Of a stretch of 45,176 nucleotides of DNA, positions 34,797 through 43,495 are shown piece after piece. This stretch comes from Lacrimispora amygdalina. Lineage in GTDB: Bacteria > Bacillota > Clostridia > Lachnospirales > Lachnospiraceae. The DNA lies in NCBI RefSeq assembly GCF_003432035.1, contig NZ_QOHO01000086.1:1-45176 (forward strand), in the 5' to 3' direction. Both the position numbers and the translations under genes were made by a program. The stretch's first letter is position 1. Each line of letters opens with the position of its first letter. The notes under the pieces were generated by a model. It was not told the DNA's origin. It did not search any database and saw nothing but the letters and a program-made list of their open reading frames with translations.

Positions 34797-37367
34797 CTAA
34801 TTTGGTCTACCAAAGCCATAGAAGTGGTCTTGCCAATATTTTGTATTGATAGAAGTATACTGAATTGGATCTCCAGCATGTAGCATCATGCCATTACCTG
34901 CATAAATACCTACGTGAGAGATTGGTGTGCCACTGTTGTAAGTGTTCTTGAAGAAGATAATATCTCCTGCCTGTGCCACACTTGGACTGATTGGTGTACA
35001 GTAGTTCTTGTAAATTCCCCAAGCTGTTGTCCTTGGCATATTTGCAACTCCAGACTTTGTAAAAGACCAACAAACAAAAGATGAGCAGTCAAAGTTTGAC
35101 GGTCCATTCGCTCCAAATACATATCTTTTTCCTATGTGTTTCTCTGCTTCTTGAAATAATTGTTGGATAGTAGCATCATCAAAGGCAATGCCAGGATTGC
35201 CAAAGTTTGGATTGTTGACGATTTCAGATAAATCTCCACTTCCGCTACCAAAGAAGTCTCCCATATTCCCCTGTGAAGCAAGTAGGGCTTCATAATGTAG
35301 AATGTTGTCGGGATAAGAAGCAAAGACTTCCCGAACGACTTCGTCCATCTCCCTTTTAGTAAGGGTTACAATCAGTTTCTTATATTCATAGGGAACTTCA
35401 TAGCTTCCTGTTTGGGTATTGCCATCTCCATCAGTATAAGTGTAATACTCAGTCCGATACCTGATTTCAATTTCTGTGTCATAGGTCAGTTCATACATTT
35501 GGTCAAATAGGTCTTCTAAGATACTTTCCACCTGTGAAACATCCTCTATCTGTCCACACCTTGAAGTGATATAGGCGAGGAGTTCATGGGTTTCGTGTCC
35601 AATCGTCCCACCCATATTGATGATGTATTCGTCATAGCCAGGGTAGTTTTCTTCTACACTGTCGATTTCGTCTTGAAGTTCCTGTTCCATGCTTGAAAAC
35701 TGTTGATTGACATCGGATAAAGTGTTTTCGTTGGATAGGTAGGTGGTGGTAAGCACGCTATTGACCCCATTTAGCATTCCTGTGGCTGACATAGAGGAGA
35801 AGTTAATGACAAAAGTACCCAAGATTAGGATAGCAATAATGATTAGAACAGCTCCTTTGGCTCTACGAATGATCACTTGCTTAGCTGATGTAATGGTATT
35901 AAGGATTCCTTGCTTTAGTCTGTCTACCACCCTTGTTTCATTTTGCTTGTAGATAGCCGACTTCATTTGCTTTTTCTTTTGCAACTTCTTCATGGCACTT
36001 GACTTTTTGTATTTTTCCGTCTTTTTCAGATCATTTACTTGTCTTTTAAACTCTAATTTGGACTTTTTCTGCCTTGCCTTGAAGTCATTTTGTGAAAAGG
36101 CATAAGACTTTTGGTGTTTCCTCTTTCCATTGTAATTTTTGACTCCATGGATAAGCTTTGAACTGGCATCAGCTACCTTTTCTCCAGCTTCTACCCCTTG
36201 GTTTTCATTGCTTCCTTGAGAGAGATAATCTCTTATTGTTTCACTTCCTTTTGCCACTCCCCCTAAGACAGACACTTTCCCAATCTCTTTTTTTAGCTTG
36301 GACTTTTGCTCGGTGTTAATCATGTTCTTTTTCTGTCTGTCTTTGACGGTTTCCTTGCCATTACTTGTCGTAGAAGCTACTTCGGTATTTTCAGGCAAAG
36401 AGTCTTTCTTTCTGGTAAAGAGTTTGTCTGAGTAATTTTTTCTCTTAAGAAGCTGTTTTTGTTTAGGTTTTGCTTTCTTTTCAAAGGCTTTATCTTTTTC
36501 TAACCCATCTACGTCATAGGTAGACTCGAAGTAGTCGCTATCACGAAAGTCATTGTCATACCTGTCGATAATACCATCATTATCTAGGTCTTGAGAGAGT
36601 GGATCATAGACTGTTTCTTGGGATAAAATGATGCCTTCATTTTCTCTGATTCTTTCAGCTACTTTTCTTTGAAAGTCCTTTTTCTTTTCTATCTCTTCTT
36701 GGCTTAAACTAGGCTCTTCAGCTTTGAGATATTCTTTTTCTTGTGGTTTTGCAAAGGTCTTTTTCTTTCTCTTGCTCGACTTAATAGGCTTTGAAACAGT
36801 TTCATCAGCTTGTATAAGCTCTATAACTTCAACTTGCCTATGACTTTGAATCTGAGTATTTGCTATTGGAACATGTTCCGTTAATTTCCCATAATCTTCA
36901 TTGACCTGGTCTACAATATTTTCTTTATTAAAACCGTCATCATCAACTATTTCTTCAGACAAATTTTCTTGCATAAAATCCTGTAAAGCCTTTGACTTAT
37001 CCTTTTTCTTTATGTCTATCTTATTGGATAATCTGTCTTCTACAAAACTTTCCTTTGTTTCTTGTGGTTGGATAACTTGTGTATTCCCATCTACGTCTTT
37101 GACTTCAATGGCTTCCTTGACCTTTGGACTTTGAGAAGACTTTCTTTTCTCTAAGGGCGTTTCTTGAATAGTAGCATCCCTTTTACTTGTCTTTTCAAGT
37201 ACCTTATCTTGAAACCTCTCACTATCCCTAATGATTTTTGCCTTGTAGTCATCTGAATGTTTGATCCTTTTAAAATCATCTCCAGTGATTTTATCTGAAT
37301 TACCTTGGTGATGTTCTTGATTTAGCTTGATCTTTTCATGTAGTTCTCGCTTTCGTTTTTTACTCAT
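34797..37367 (-). CDS. NlpC/P60 cell-wall hydrolase of the T4SS (CD1108 family)
   Basis: An 856-residue protein. The first ~500 residues are highly charged and presumably cytoplasmic, with an EF-hand-like DLDNDG/DRYDND loop at about 260-285 that is nearly identical to that at the helicase tail. One TM (about 505-525: GAVLIIIAILILGTFVI) is followed by an outside domain and a C-terminal NlpC/P60 domain (about 735-856) with FDCSSFVCWSF (catalytic Cys near 760), SHVGIYAG and MLHAGDP. It would open peptidoglycan for the mating channel, like VirB1/CwlT. The start lies 4 bases past the VirB4 stop, with GAGGTAGG upstream. Confidence 0.9.
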   Translation of the reverse strand: MSKKRKRELHEKIKLNQEHHQGNSDKITGDDFKRIKHSDDYKAKIIRDSERFQDKVLEKTSKRDATIQETPLEKRKSSQSPKVKEAIEVKDVDGNTQVIQPQETKESFVEDRLSNKIDIKKKDKSKALQDFMQENLSEEIVDDDGFNKENIVDQVNEDYGKLTEHVPIANTQIQSHRQVEVIELIQADETVSKPIKSSKRKKKTFAKPQEKEYLKAEEPSLSQEEIEKKKDFQRKVAERIRENEGIILSQETVYDPLSQDLDNDGIIDRYDNDFRDSDYFESTYDVDGLEKDKAFEKKAKPKQKQLLKRKNYSDKLFTRKKDSLPENTEVASTTSNGKETVKDRQKKNMINTEQKSKLKKEIGKVSVLGGVAKGSETIRDYLSQGSNENQGVEAGEKVADASSKLIHGVKNYNGKRKHQKSYAFSQNDFKARQKKSKLEFKRQVNDLKKTEKYKKSSAMKKLQKKKQMKSAIYKQNETRVVDRLKQGILNTITSAKQVIIRRAKGAVLIIIAILILGTFVINFSSMSATGMLNGVNSVLTTTYLSNENTLSDVNQQFSSMEQELQDEIDSVEENYPGYDEYIINMGGTIGHETHELLAYITSRCGQIEDVSQVESILEDLFDQMYELTYDTEIEIRYRTEYYTYTDGDGNTQTGSYEVPYEYKKLIVTLTKREMDEVVREVFASYPDNILHYEALLASQGNMGDFFGSGSGDLSEIVNNPNFGNPGIAFDDATIQQLFQEAEKHIGKRYVFGANGPSNFDCSSFVCWSFTKSGVANMPRTTAWGIYKNYCTPISPSVAQAGDIIFFKNTYNSGTPISHVGIYAGNGMMLHAGDPIQYTSINTKYWQDHFYGFGRPN
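36514..36610. repeat. Repeat copy B: EF-hand-like module in the NlpC/P60 protein
   Basis: The partner of 21862-21958 in the N-terminal, presumably cytoplasmic part of the NlpC/P60 protein. The retained DNA identity suggests copying or recombination between the two genes. Confidence 0.85.
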
Positions 37368-37371
37368 AGAC

Positions 37372-39801
37372 CTACCTCACTTCTTCAGGTTTAGTCGTCA
37401 TTTTTTGATAGAGAATGGTATCCTTCGGGAACTTATCTACAAAGGGAACGATGGTATTGCCAAAGAAGACCAGTCCCTCTCCAGCATTGGAGTTGGTTAC
37501 ATATCTTAATTGTGGTGGAGAAATCTTCAGTTTAGTCGCAAGAATATCCCTATCACCTGTCGCCTGATTGAGCATCAAGACAAAATCTGTGTTGTCAAAG
37601 ATATTTTCTATTTCTTTACTAGCAAGCAAGTCTTTCACATTTTGGGTTATCCCTGTCGGTATCCCTCCCCATTTTCTAAAACGCTTCCAAATCTCGACAG
37701 AATACTGGGAAGTCTGTTCGTCTTTTAAAAGCAAGTGAAACTCATCTATATAGTATCTAGTGGACTTGCTTCCCCTATTTTGAGACACCTTGTTCCATAC
37801 CTGGTCTTGGATGACTAGCATACCGATTTTCTTAAGTTGTGTTCCAAGCTCCTTGATGTCAAAGCATAATAACTGCTTGTTCAAATTCACATTGGATTGA
37901 TGATTAAAGACATTGAGCGACCCTGATACATAAATTTCCATCTCCGTTGCGAGTTTTTTACCAACTTTCTCCTCTTGGTTTTTGAGCATATCGTAAAGGT
38001 CTTGAAGGATTGGCATATTTTCAGGTTTTGGATCTTCAAAATACTTTTCATAGATTTTAGGAAGACACCTGTCTATGACAGACTTTTCTTCAGCCGTTAG
38101 TCCACTACCACCTACAACAAGTTCAAGCATAGACATAATGAAGTTTGCCTTGTCTTTGAGTGGTGCATCTCCATCTCCATAATTCATATTGATATCTAAT
38201 GGATTCAGATAGTCCTTGCTCTTAGCTGAGACTTTGACTACTTCTCCATTAAACTGACGGACGAGGTTACCGTATTCTCCCTCTGGATCGCAGATTATGA
38301 CATCATCATCTGTGACCAAAATTGCATTTGCCATTTCCCTTTTTGCAGAGAAAGACTTGCCAGAACCAGGTGTCCCAAGAATGAGTCCGTTAGGGTTCTT
38401 TAGCTTCTTCCTATCTGCCATAATCAGATTATGACTCAGTGCATTTAAGCCATAGTAGAGACTATTGCTTGAATTAATGAAGAGTTCCTCTGTCGTAAAA
38501 GGCATAAAGACTGCCGTAGAAGAAGAGGTAAGCCCTCTGTCTATCTCCACTTTGTTAACTCCTAGAGGTAGAACTGAAATAAATCCCTGTTCCTGTGCAT
38601 GGTCTAGTCTTTTAATTTGACAGTTATGCTTACTTGCGATGGAAGATATCTGAGCAATGGTGTTATCTAGTTTTTGAATAGTTTTAGCAAAGTTCATAAA
38701 GACAATGGATATCACAAACATTCTTTCATCACGACTTTGTAAGTCTCTTAAAAGTAGCTTAATGTCATCTCCATAGGTGTTGATATCACTGGGAATGATA
38801 TCCATATCATAACCTGCTCTTACTGCCTTTTTCTGTTCCTCTATCTTCATTTTGTCTATATCTGTATTCTTTCGTTTGACCATCTTGATTGCTTCTGTCT
38901 GCTCAACTGCCTTGATATGAAACGAGATATTGATGTTGTCATCTATGTCTAAAAACTCTGCAAGCATTCTGTCTGAAAGCTCGCTTGCAAGGATTTGAAG
39001 ATGACTGACAGCTCCGATAAATTTCCCGAACTTAAAGTATTTGCTTGGGATAAAGTTAAAGCTATCCGGTGTTATTACCGTCTTTGTGCTTTCCCTTGGC
39101 TTTAAGTCTTTGTAGGAAAAAGAAAAGAGCTTATCGGGATTTAATATATCGTGTAAGACTTTCAGTCTTTCTTCTCCCGTTAAGCCCTCGGCTCTAACTC
39201 CCATATTTTTTAGATTTGACAAAATATCAAGTTCCAGTCTTTCAAGTTTGACAGTAGCCTGTTCTAAATTATCCGCTTCTACGCCAAAGGTGATATACTT
39301 TGATTTTTTAAGTCCGTTATTACCCTTTGCAAGCTGACTTTTAAGCATTTCACGAAACTCAAGGCGAATATCGTCATATCCGTCATTTTTATCAGGAATT
39401 TGAATAGCAGCCTTCAGTTCATTGTTTCTTCCAAGCTGATTAATATATGAAAACTCAATATCAACACTCGGATCAAATGAATTTAAGACATTGGCAAACT
39501 GATTAAAGATAAGGTCTTTGTCTTCTTCTAATGCAAGCTGATAGTTAATATCCTGAAAGGCAATGCACTTATTAAAGTGCTTTTCGTCAAGCTGACAAAT
39601 ACCGCTTTTTAGCATTCTAAGATACGGAATAGTGTCTTCAACCGTAAATCTTTTTGCTTCCTTTTTTAGGATAAGATCAAGAAAAGATTTCTTTTTCTTT
39701 CCCTTTCCCGTTTTGTCGCTTCTTAAATTTTTCTTGTTTTGTGCCAAGATTTTTTGATTTTTTTCTAAGCTTATCTGCTGTATTTTTCTTTTCTTGTTCA
39801 A
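37372..39801 (-). CDS. VirB4-like T4SS ATPase
   Basis: An 809-residue ATPase that powers the mating channel. Walker A is LGTPGSGKSFSAK (near 477), preceded by LIMADRKKLKNPNGLILG; Walker B is YYIDEFHLLL (near 685); and FIPSKYFKFGKF marks the N-terminal VirB4 domain. The N-terminus is very Lys-rich (1-45). TTG 39801 is used because AAAGGAGG is 6 bases before it, although this gives a 125-base overlap in another frame with the PrgI gene. The next in-frame Met (near 67) would cut the conserved domain. Confidence 0.93.
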   Translation of the reverse strand: MNKKRKIQQISLEKNQKILAQNKKNLRSDKTGKGKKKKSFLDLILKKEAKRFTVEDTIPYLRMLKSGICQLDEKHFNKCIAFQDINYQLALEEDKDLIFNQFANVLNSFDPSVDIEFSYINQLGRNNELKAAIQIPDKNDGYDDIRLEFREMLKSQLAKGNNGLKKSKYITFGVEADNLEQATVKLERLELDILSNLKNMGVRAEGLTGEERLKVLHDILNPDKLFSFSYKDLKPRESTKTVITPDSFNFIPSKYFKFGKFIGAVSHLQILASELSDRMLAEFLDIDDNINISFHIKAVEQTEAIKMVKRKNTDIDKMKIEEQKKAVRAGYDMDIIPSDINTYGDDIKLLLRDLQSRDERMFVISIVFMNFAKTIQKLDNTIAQISSIASKHNCQIKRLDHAQEQGFISVLPLGVNKVEIDRGLTSSSTAVFMPFTTEELFINSSNSLYYGLNALSHNLIMADRKKLKNPNGLILGTPGSGKSFSAKREMANAILVTDDDVIICDPEGEYGNLVRQFNGEVVKVSAKSKDYLNPLDINMNYGDGDAPLKDKANFIMSMLELVVGGSGLTAEEKSVIDRCLPKIYEKYFEDPKPENMPILQDLYDMLKNQEEKVGKKLATEMEIYVSGSLNVFNHQSNVNLNKQLLCFDIKELGTQLKKIGMLVIQDQVWNKVSQNRGSKSTRYYIDEFHLLLKDEQTSQYSVEIWKRFRKWGGIPTGITQNVKDLLASKEIENIFDNTDFVLMLNQATGDRDILATKLKISPPQLRYVTNSNAGEGLVFFGNTIVPFVDKFPKDTILYQKMTTKPEEVR

Positions 39802-40102
39802 GGTAAACCTCCTTTCTCACTCTCTTACCGGGATGATAAAATTTGTGCAGATAGATGTACTTAAAGTATTTTTCAAATGTCAGTCCGTCCTTTTCAAACA
39901 GCGTTATAAAAAAGATTGGCAAGGTCGCTACAATCAGGAAAATAACCGCTATATCGTTCGGCACAAACTTTCTCATAAAAAGATAAGTAGGAATGCCTAC
40001 AAGTGCTGCTACCGAAAATCCGATAAGCTGTCTTCTTGTTAAATTGAAAGCCACCTTTGTCTTAACTTTCTTTAAATCTTTTGGGATTGGTACATACGCC
40101 AT
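39677..40102 (-). CDS. PrgI-family T4SS membrane protein
   Basis: A 141-residue protein: AYVPIPKDLKKVKTKVAFNL, two TM segments (about 28-44 and 49-68) and FEKYFKYIYLHKFYHPGKRV, the PrgI pattern (VirB3-like partner next to VirB4). The last 41 residues are Lys-rich and overlap the VirB4 start in another frame, which may explain the low complexity of both ends. ATG 40102 is preceded by a GTGGGAGG site. Confidence 0.87.
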   Translation of the reverse strand: MAYVPIPKDLKKVKTKVAFNLTRRQLIGFSVAALVGIPTYLFMRKFVPNDIAVIFLIVATLPIFFITLFEKDGLTFEKYFKYIYLHKFYHPGKRVRKEVYLEQEKKNTADKLRKKSKNLGTKQEKFKKRQNGKGKEKEIFS

Positions 40103-40105
40103 AGC

Positions 40106-40366
40106 TTACCTCCCACAGTTTCTGATATTTTCTATTTCCTCAAAATGCTCATAGACAGTGCCGATTTCATCTCTTATCTCTTCAAGCTCCTCTGCCACTA
40201 TTTTGCTGTGGCGATTTAGAAAGTCATTTTCCATGCTTTGAAACATTTTGATGTCGGAAATTTCTCTTTTAATCTTCTTTCTGAACCTCTTTTCGGAAAT
40301 AGCAGCCGTTACCATTCCAATAAGTGAAACTGCTGCAATACCGTACATACAAATATTTTTTCTCAT
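40106..40366 (-). CDS. Small membrane protein of the T4SS operon
   Basis: An 86-residue protein with one TM near the N-terminus (MYGIAAVSLIGMVTAAI) and a charged helix to the end. ATG 40366 is chosen because AAGGAGGG lies 7 bases upstream; an ATG at 40390 has no such site. I know no function. Its position between PrgI and VirB6 and its TM make it a likely accessory channel subunit. Confidence 0.65.
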   Translation of the reverse strand: MRKNICMYGIAAVSLIGMVTAAISEKRFRKKIKREISDIKMFQSMENDFLNRHSKIVAEELEEIRDEIGTVYEHFEEIENIRNCGR

Positions 40367-40379
40367 ATATTTTCCCTCC

Positions 40380-41243
40380 TTAATGTGCATTCATCACGCT
40401 TTTAGCAAGTGTTCCGCTCTTTAGAAGCATTAAACCGAGCAGCACTGAATAGCCAAGTACGGAAAAGATGCTTGCGTGAATATCTGTAATTTCTATCGTT
40501 TTTATTAGAACAGCGTATATGCCGAAGCAAACCATTAAAAACAGTCCCTGTAATCCAAGTGCGAACAAACCTCTTATATAGTTATTTCCGATTTGCCCCC
40601 ACTCCTTATTTCCCATTGTGGCAAAGGGTATTGCGGAAACCGATGCGTAAATATATATCTCAAACATTCTTCCGTAAACTACAAGCATAATGACGATTGA
40701 AACCGCCTGTATCGCCAGTTTTACCATTGATGTTTCAAGAAGTATGCCGAGCAGTTCTCCTAAGCCTTTTTCTTTTAATCCATCTACCATTGCCACGATT
40801 TCATCTCCGGTAACAACAGCAGAAGTGTTAATCACTCCTGCTGCCTTGTTCACCAGATTTTGTGCGACATCAAATACCGCCATCGAAAAATCAAAGGCGT
40901 GAGACACAAGCCAGACGGCTACCCACATCTTGATGATGTATTTAAAGAACTCAAAAGTGTCCGTGTCGTGCATATTGTTCTTTTGCATAACCATATTGAT
41001 AAGTTCAATGCAAAGCACTGCCGTAATAATCAGCCCTGCAATCGGAATAATCACAGAGTCGTTTATGCTTTTGATAAAGCTAAATACTTCCGAGTTCCAG
41101 CTCATAGGCGTTTGTCCCACATCCGTTGCCATCTTTCCGACTTGATTGTTGATGTCAAGGAACATATCTTCCAAGTTTGCCTGGATTCCGCCGAGTAGAA
41201 GGTCTTTGAAAAACTCTTCTATCTTGTCGAAAATTCCAAACAT
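40380..41243 (-). CDS. VirB6/TrbL-like T4SS inner channel protein
   Basis: A 287-residue polytopic protein with about six TM segments (near 60-82, 104-125, 175-195, 200-215, 225-250, 255-275) and MDKIEEFFKDLLLG-like start typical of the CD1112-type VirB6 of ICEs. It would form the inner membrane pore with VirB4, PrgI and VirD4. The start at 41243 (MFGIFDKIEEFFKD) follows AGGAGAT. It comes 11 bases after Maff2. Confidence 0.88.
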   Translation of the reverse strand: MFGIFDKIEEFFKDLLLGGIQANLEDMFLDINNQVGKMATDVGQTPMSWNSEVFSFIKSINDSVIIPIAGLIITAVLCIELINMVMQKNNMHDTDTFEFFKYIIKMWVAVWLVSHAFDFSMAVFDVAQNLVNKAAGVINTSAVVTGDEIVAMVDGLKEKGLGELLGILLETSMVKLAIQAVSIVIMLVVYGRMFEIYIYASVSAIPFATMGNKEWGQIGNNYIRGLFALGLQGLFLMVCFGIYAVLIKTIEITDIHASIFSVLGYSVLLGLMLLKSGTLAKSVMNAH

Positions 41244-41254
41244 AGGCTATCTCC

Positions 41255-41470
41255 TTAATTTAAGACATTTGCAAGAAGTGGGATAAGTTTAAGCCCGATA
41301 AGGACAATGCCTCCGCCCGCCATCAACTGCTTGATACCCTGAGACTTCGCTCCAGGATTGTCGTTACCATAACCTTCCATCAGATTGATAACACCCCATG
41401 CTCCAAGACCTGCACCTACCGCCATTACCAGCGTTTTTAATACATCTACTCCTGCTGTGAAAAATTCCAT
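41255..41470 (-). CDS. Maff2 family small membrane protein
   Basis: A 71-residue protein with two TM segments (MAVGAGLGAWGVINLM and MAGGGIVLIGLKLIPLL) joined by GYGNDNPGAKSQGIKQ. It matches the Maff2 family, always next to VirB6 in these ICEs; its pilin-like size (as VirB2) suggests a channel or pilus subunit, by analogy only. ATG 41470 is preferred over an upstream frame start because AGGAGG is 9 bases before it. Confidence 0.85.
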   Translation of the reverse strand: MEFFTAGVDVLKTLVMAVGAGLGAWGVINLMEGYGNDNPGAKSQGIKQLMAGGGIVLIGLKLIPLLANVLN

Positions 41471-41471
41471 A

Positions 41472-41789
41472 TTAGTTTTCCTCCTTATTTTCTTGTTTTT
41501 CAATCTTGTTCATTGATCTAACGATAAAGTTCTTGTAGGTTTTATCCTCTTTGACTCTCTCTTTGAAGTAGCCAAAAATGTGGATAAAGTCGCCTTTGTT
41601 GAAGTCTTTTGCGACTTCCGCCTTTGCTCCGTAAGCAGAGCAGTTGATATACTCCTTGTCTTTGCCGTACTTCTTGACAAGCGTGAAGTTGGCAACCTCA
41701 ACGGTTTCTCCGTCTTTCTCAAATGAGCTGAACTTTGGCTCAGCCACAAGGTTTGCGTTGATGTTGAGTAATTCTTGCTTTGTTTCCAT
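41472..41789 (-). CDS. Short SSB-like protein at the head of the T4SS operon
   Basis: A 105-residue OB-fold protein: LLNINANLVAEPKFSSFEKD, VANFTLVKKYGKDKEYINC, SAYGAKAEVAKDFNKGDFIH and IFGYFKE. It shares the NCSAYG and KDFxxGDF..IFG blocks with the longer SSB at 21019-21678. AAGGAG lies 9 bases before ATG 41789. Upstream stand a hairpin terminator, a leader peptide and another terminator, so its expression is probably attenuated. It likely protects the transferred strand on entry. Confidence 0.82.
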   Translation of the reverse strand: METKQELLNINANLVAEPKFSSFEKDGETVEVANFTLVKKYGKDKEYINCSAYGAKAEVAKDFNKGDFIHIFGYFKERVKEDKTYKNFIVRSMNKIEKQENKEEN

Positions 41790-41820
41790 ATTTTCTTGTT
41801 CTCCTTTTTCTTTTGGGCAT

Positions 41821-41846
41821 AAAAATAGAGAGTGCTAAGACTCTCT
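41821..41846 (-). terminator. Terminator between leader peptide and the short SSB
   Basis: Stem AGAGAGT/ACTCTCT (41827-41833 with 41840-41846) and six-base loop; the minus-strand U-tract is ATTTTTATGCCC. It lies between the MNRIRSPT frame and the SSB ribosome site. Confidence 0.75.
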
Positions 41847-41876
41847 TCATGGCTTTCGTTATTTAATCTCCGTTTT

Positions 41877-41903
41877 TTAAGTGGGACTTCTTATCCTATT
41901 CAT
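41877..41903 (-). CDS. Eight-residue leader peptide MNRIRSPT
   Basis: AGGAGGAG-AT-ATG at 41903, eight codons, then TAA at 41877. DNA and peptide match the first codons of the leader of the sigma-like gene (8638-8763). It stands between two terminator-like hairpins before the short SSB and T4SS genes. Coding is inferred from the ideal ribosome site and the repeat. Confidence 0.55.
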   Translation of the reverse strand: MNRIRSPT

Positions 41904-41926
41904 ATCTCCTCCTCGAATTTTGGGCA

Positions 41927-41961
41927 ATAAAAAAGCGAATAAGATTTTTTTCTTAATCGCT
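41927..41961 (-). terminator. Terminator before the MNRIRSPT leader
   Basis: AGCGA-TAAG/CTTA-TCGCT stem (one mismatch, 41934-41943 with 41952-41961) then TTTTTTATTGCCC on the minus strand, followed by the leader ribosome site. The layout copies the one at 8784-8819. Confidence 0.75.
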
Positions 41962-42072
41962 CGTGTGAGTGCATTTGATTTTAGGCACTATTAAATACAC
42001 ATTAAAAATTATTTTTTAGCATAAACGACACAGCATTTATTATTTTCTATAAGCACTACGCTTTTGGAAACT

Positions 42073-43458
42073 TTATTTTTTTCCGCAACATTTCTTGTAC
42101 TTCAAACCACTACCACATGGACATTTTTCGTTTCTAGATATCTTTTTTGCAGACATATTATTAGCTGCCATATTACATTCTCTTAAGAGTTTGTTTTGTT
42201 CGTTTATTGATAACTCATTAAAATCAGGAGCACTTGAACCTATCACTCTAGCCGGACCAGTACTAGTAATGATATATCCAGGATCTCCCTCAACTTCAAT
42301 AAGAGAAAATTTACTTCCGCATCCTTTACAATAAATATTTGTTAAATCATGAGGTGGTTTCCAATGATTAGTGATTCCACACATACATGTTAAATCAATT
42401 ACTTCTTGTGAACCTATAAGACCTTGCCTTATAAAAAAATAATATTGATTATTTCTTGTTTTCAAATCTGTAGTTATCTTTGAAACGATAGAGGATATTG
42501 AATTTTGAAATTTCCCAAAAACACTAGGCTCTAATGATTTTTTTAATGAAGCCATAACAGATGGCAAGTATGTTTTCACAAAGAAGTTTGTTGCCGTTTC
42601 TAAAATTTCATATTTTAATTCGCTAAAATTTTCTGTACTTGGAAGATATGGACTAATATCATCACTAAAAATTACTTCTGGAGCATCTGAAGCTGTAAAA
42701 AAGGTTGAAACATATCCAATATGTGTGAACTCAGATGAAAATGCGAACAAGTTTTTGATTTCTTCTTTAAAATCAGTATCTAATGACAAATTTAAACTAT
42801 CAAATAAAAAATCAACTTTTTCACCAAAGCTTTTCTTGTCACACTTTGTAATGGAAGATTCTTGTCCTCTAACCCGCTTATTATATTCAAGATTTCCAAA
42901 TTCTGTTAAAGAGTTTTGAATAGCTGAATTAAAAAGGGCTTGTCTAATAGATTTTGTTGCATACCTATCAAAGCTGTATAAGGATGTAAGAACTTGAAAG
43001 TTCATTTCTTTTGCATCTAAAAGCACAAGTTGATAAGCATCTGCTACTAAAGAATCTATAAACTGGCGTGTTGATGTTACTAGGTTGTTATAGTCAATAA
43101 AATCCTTTTTTAATTTTCCTACAGTTTCAACTGTTATTCCAACTCTATCATCAGGTTGAGAATAATATGCAAATTTCTTTATTATATTAATGTCATTAAG
43201 CAAAATTCGGGGAATAATTGTTCTGAAATAATAAAATCCCTTGGAATCATCTTTAAAATCATCGGAAACATAACTATCATTTTTATATGCTACATCTAAC
43301 TGATTATATATATCCAACAAAGAACTCGATCCCCAAAGTAAAAGACTATTTACATACTTAATATTATTGCAAAGAACTTCATAATTATTTAAAGCGGCGG
43401 TAGATTTTCTTTCAGATAGATTATCTGCAATACTTTTTAAAACATCTATTTCGTTCAT
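42073..43458 (-). CDS. Unknown cargo protein with zinc ribbon and SEC-C end
   Basis: A 461-residue protein I do not recognise. About 1-345 are helical with no clear motif. Then comes a four-Cys ribbon (CMCGITNHW ... YCKGCG, about 361-384) and an end SEC-C motif (EKCPCGSGLKYKKCCG). SEC-C motifs occur in SecA and in many restriction, phage-defence and toxin-like proteins. AAGGAGG precedes ATG 43458. It and the DUF2513 gene lie between VirD4 and the rest of the T4SS genes, so they are likely cargo. A defence role is possible but unproven. Confidence 0.7.
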   Translation of the reverse strand: MNEIDVLKSIADNLSERKSTAALNNYEVLCNNIKYVNSLLLWGSSSLLDIYNQLDVAYKNDSYVSDDFKDDSKGFYYFRTIIPRILLNDINIIKKFAYYSQPDDRVGITVETVGKLKKDFIDYNNLVTSTRQFIDSLVADAYQLVLLDAKEMNFQVLTSLYSFDRYATKSIRQALFNSAIQNSLTEFGNLEYNKRVRGQESSITKCDKKSFGEKVDFLFDSLNLSLDTDFKEEIKNLFAFSSEFTHIGYVSTFFTASDAPEVIFSDDISPYLPSTENFSELKYEILETATNFFVKTYLPSVMASLKKSLEPSVFGKFQNSISSIVSKITTDLKTRNNQYYFFIRQGLIGSQEVIDLTCMCGITNHWKPPHDLTNIYCKGCGSKFSLIEVEGDPGYIITSTGPARVIGSSAPDFNELSINEQNKLLRECNMAANNMSAKKISRNEKCPCGSGLKYKKCCGKK

Positions 43459-43495
43459 AAATCCTCCTTGCCAATAGATTTTAATATTATTTTTT

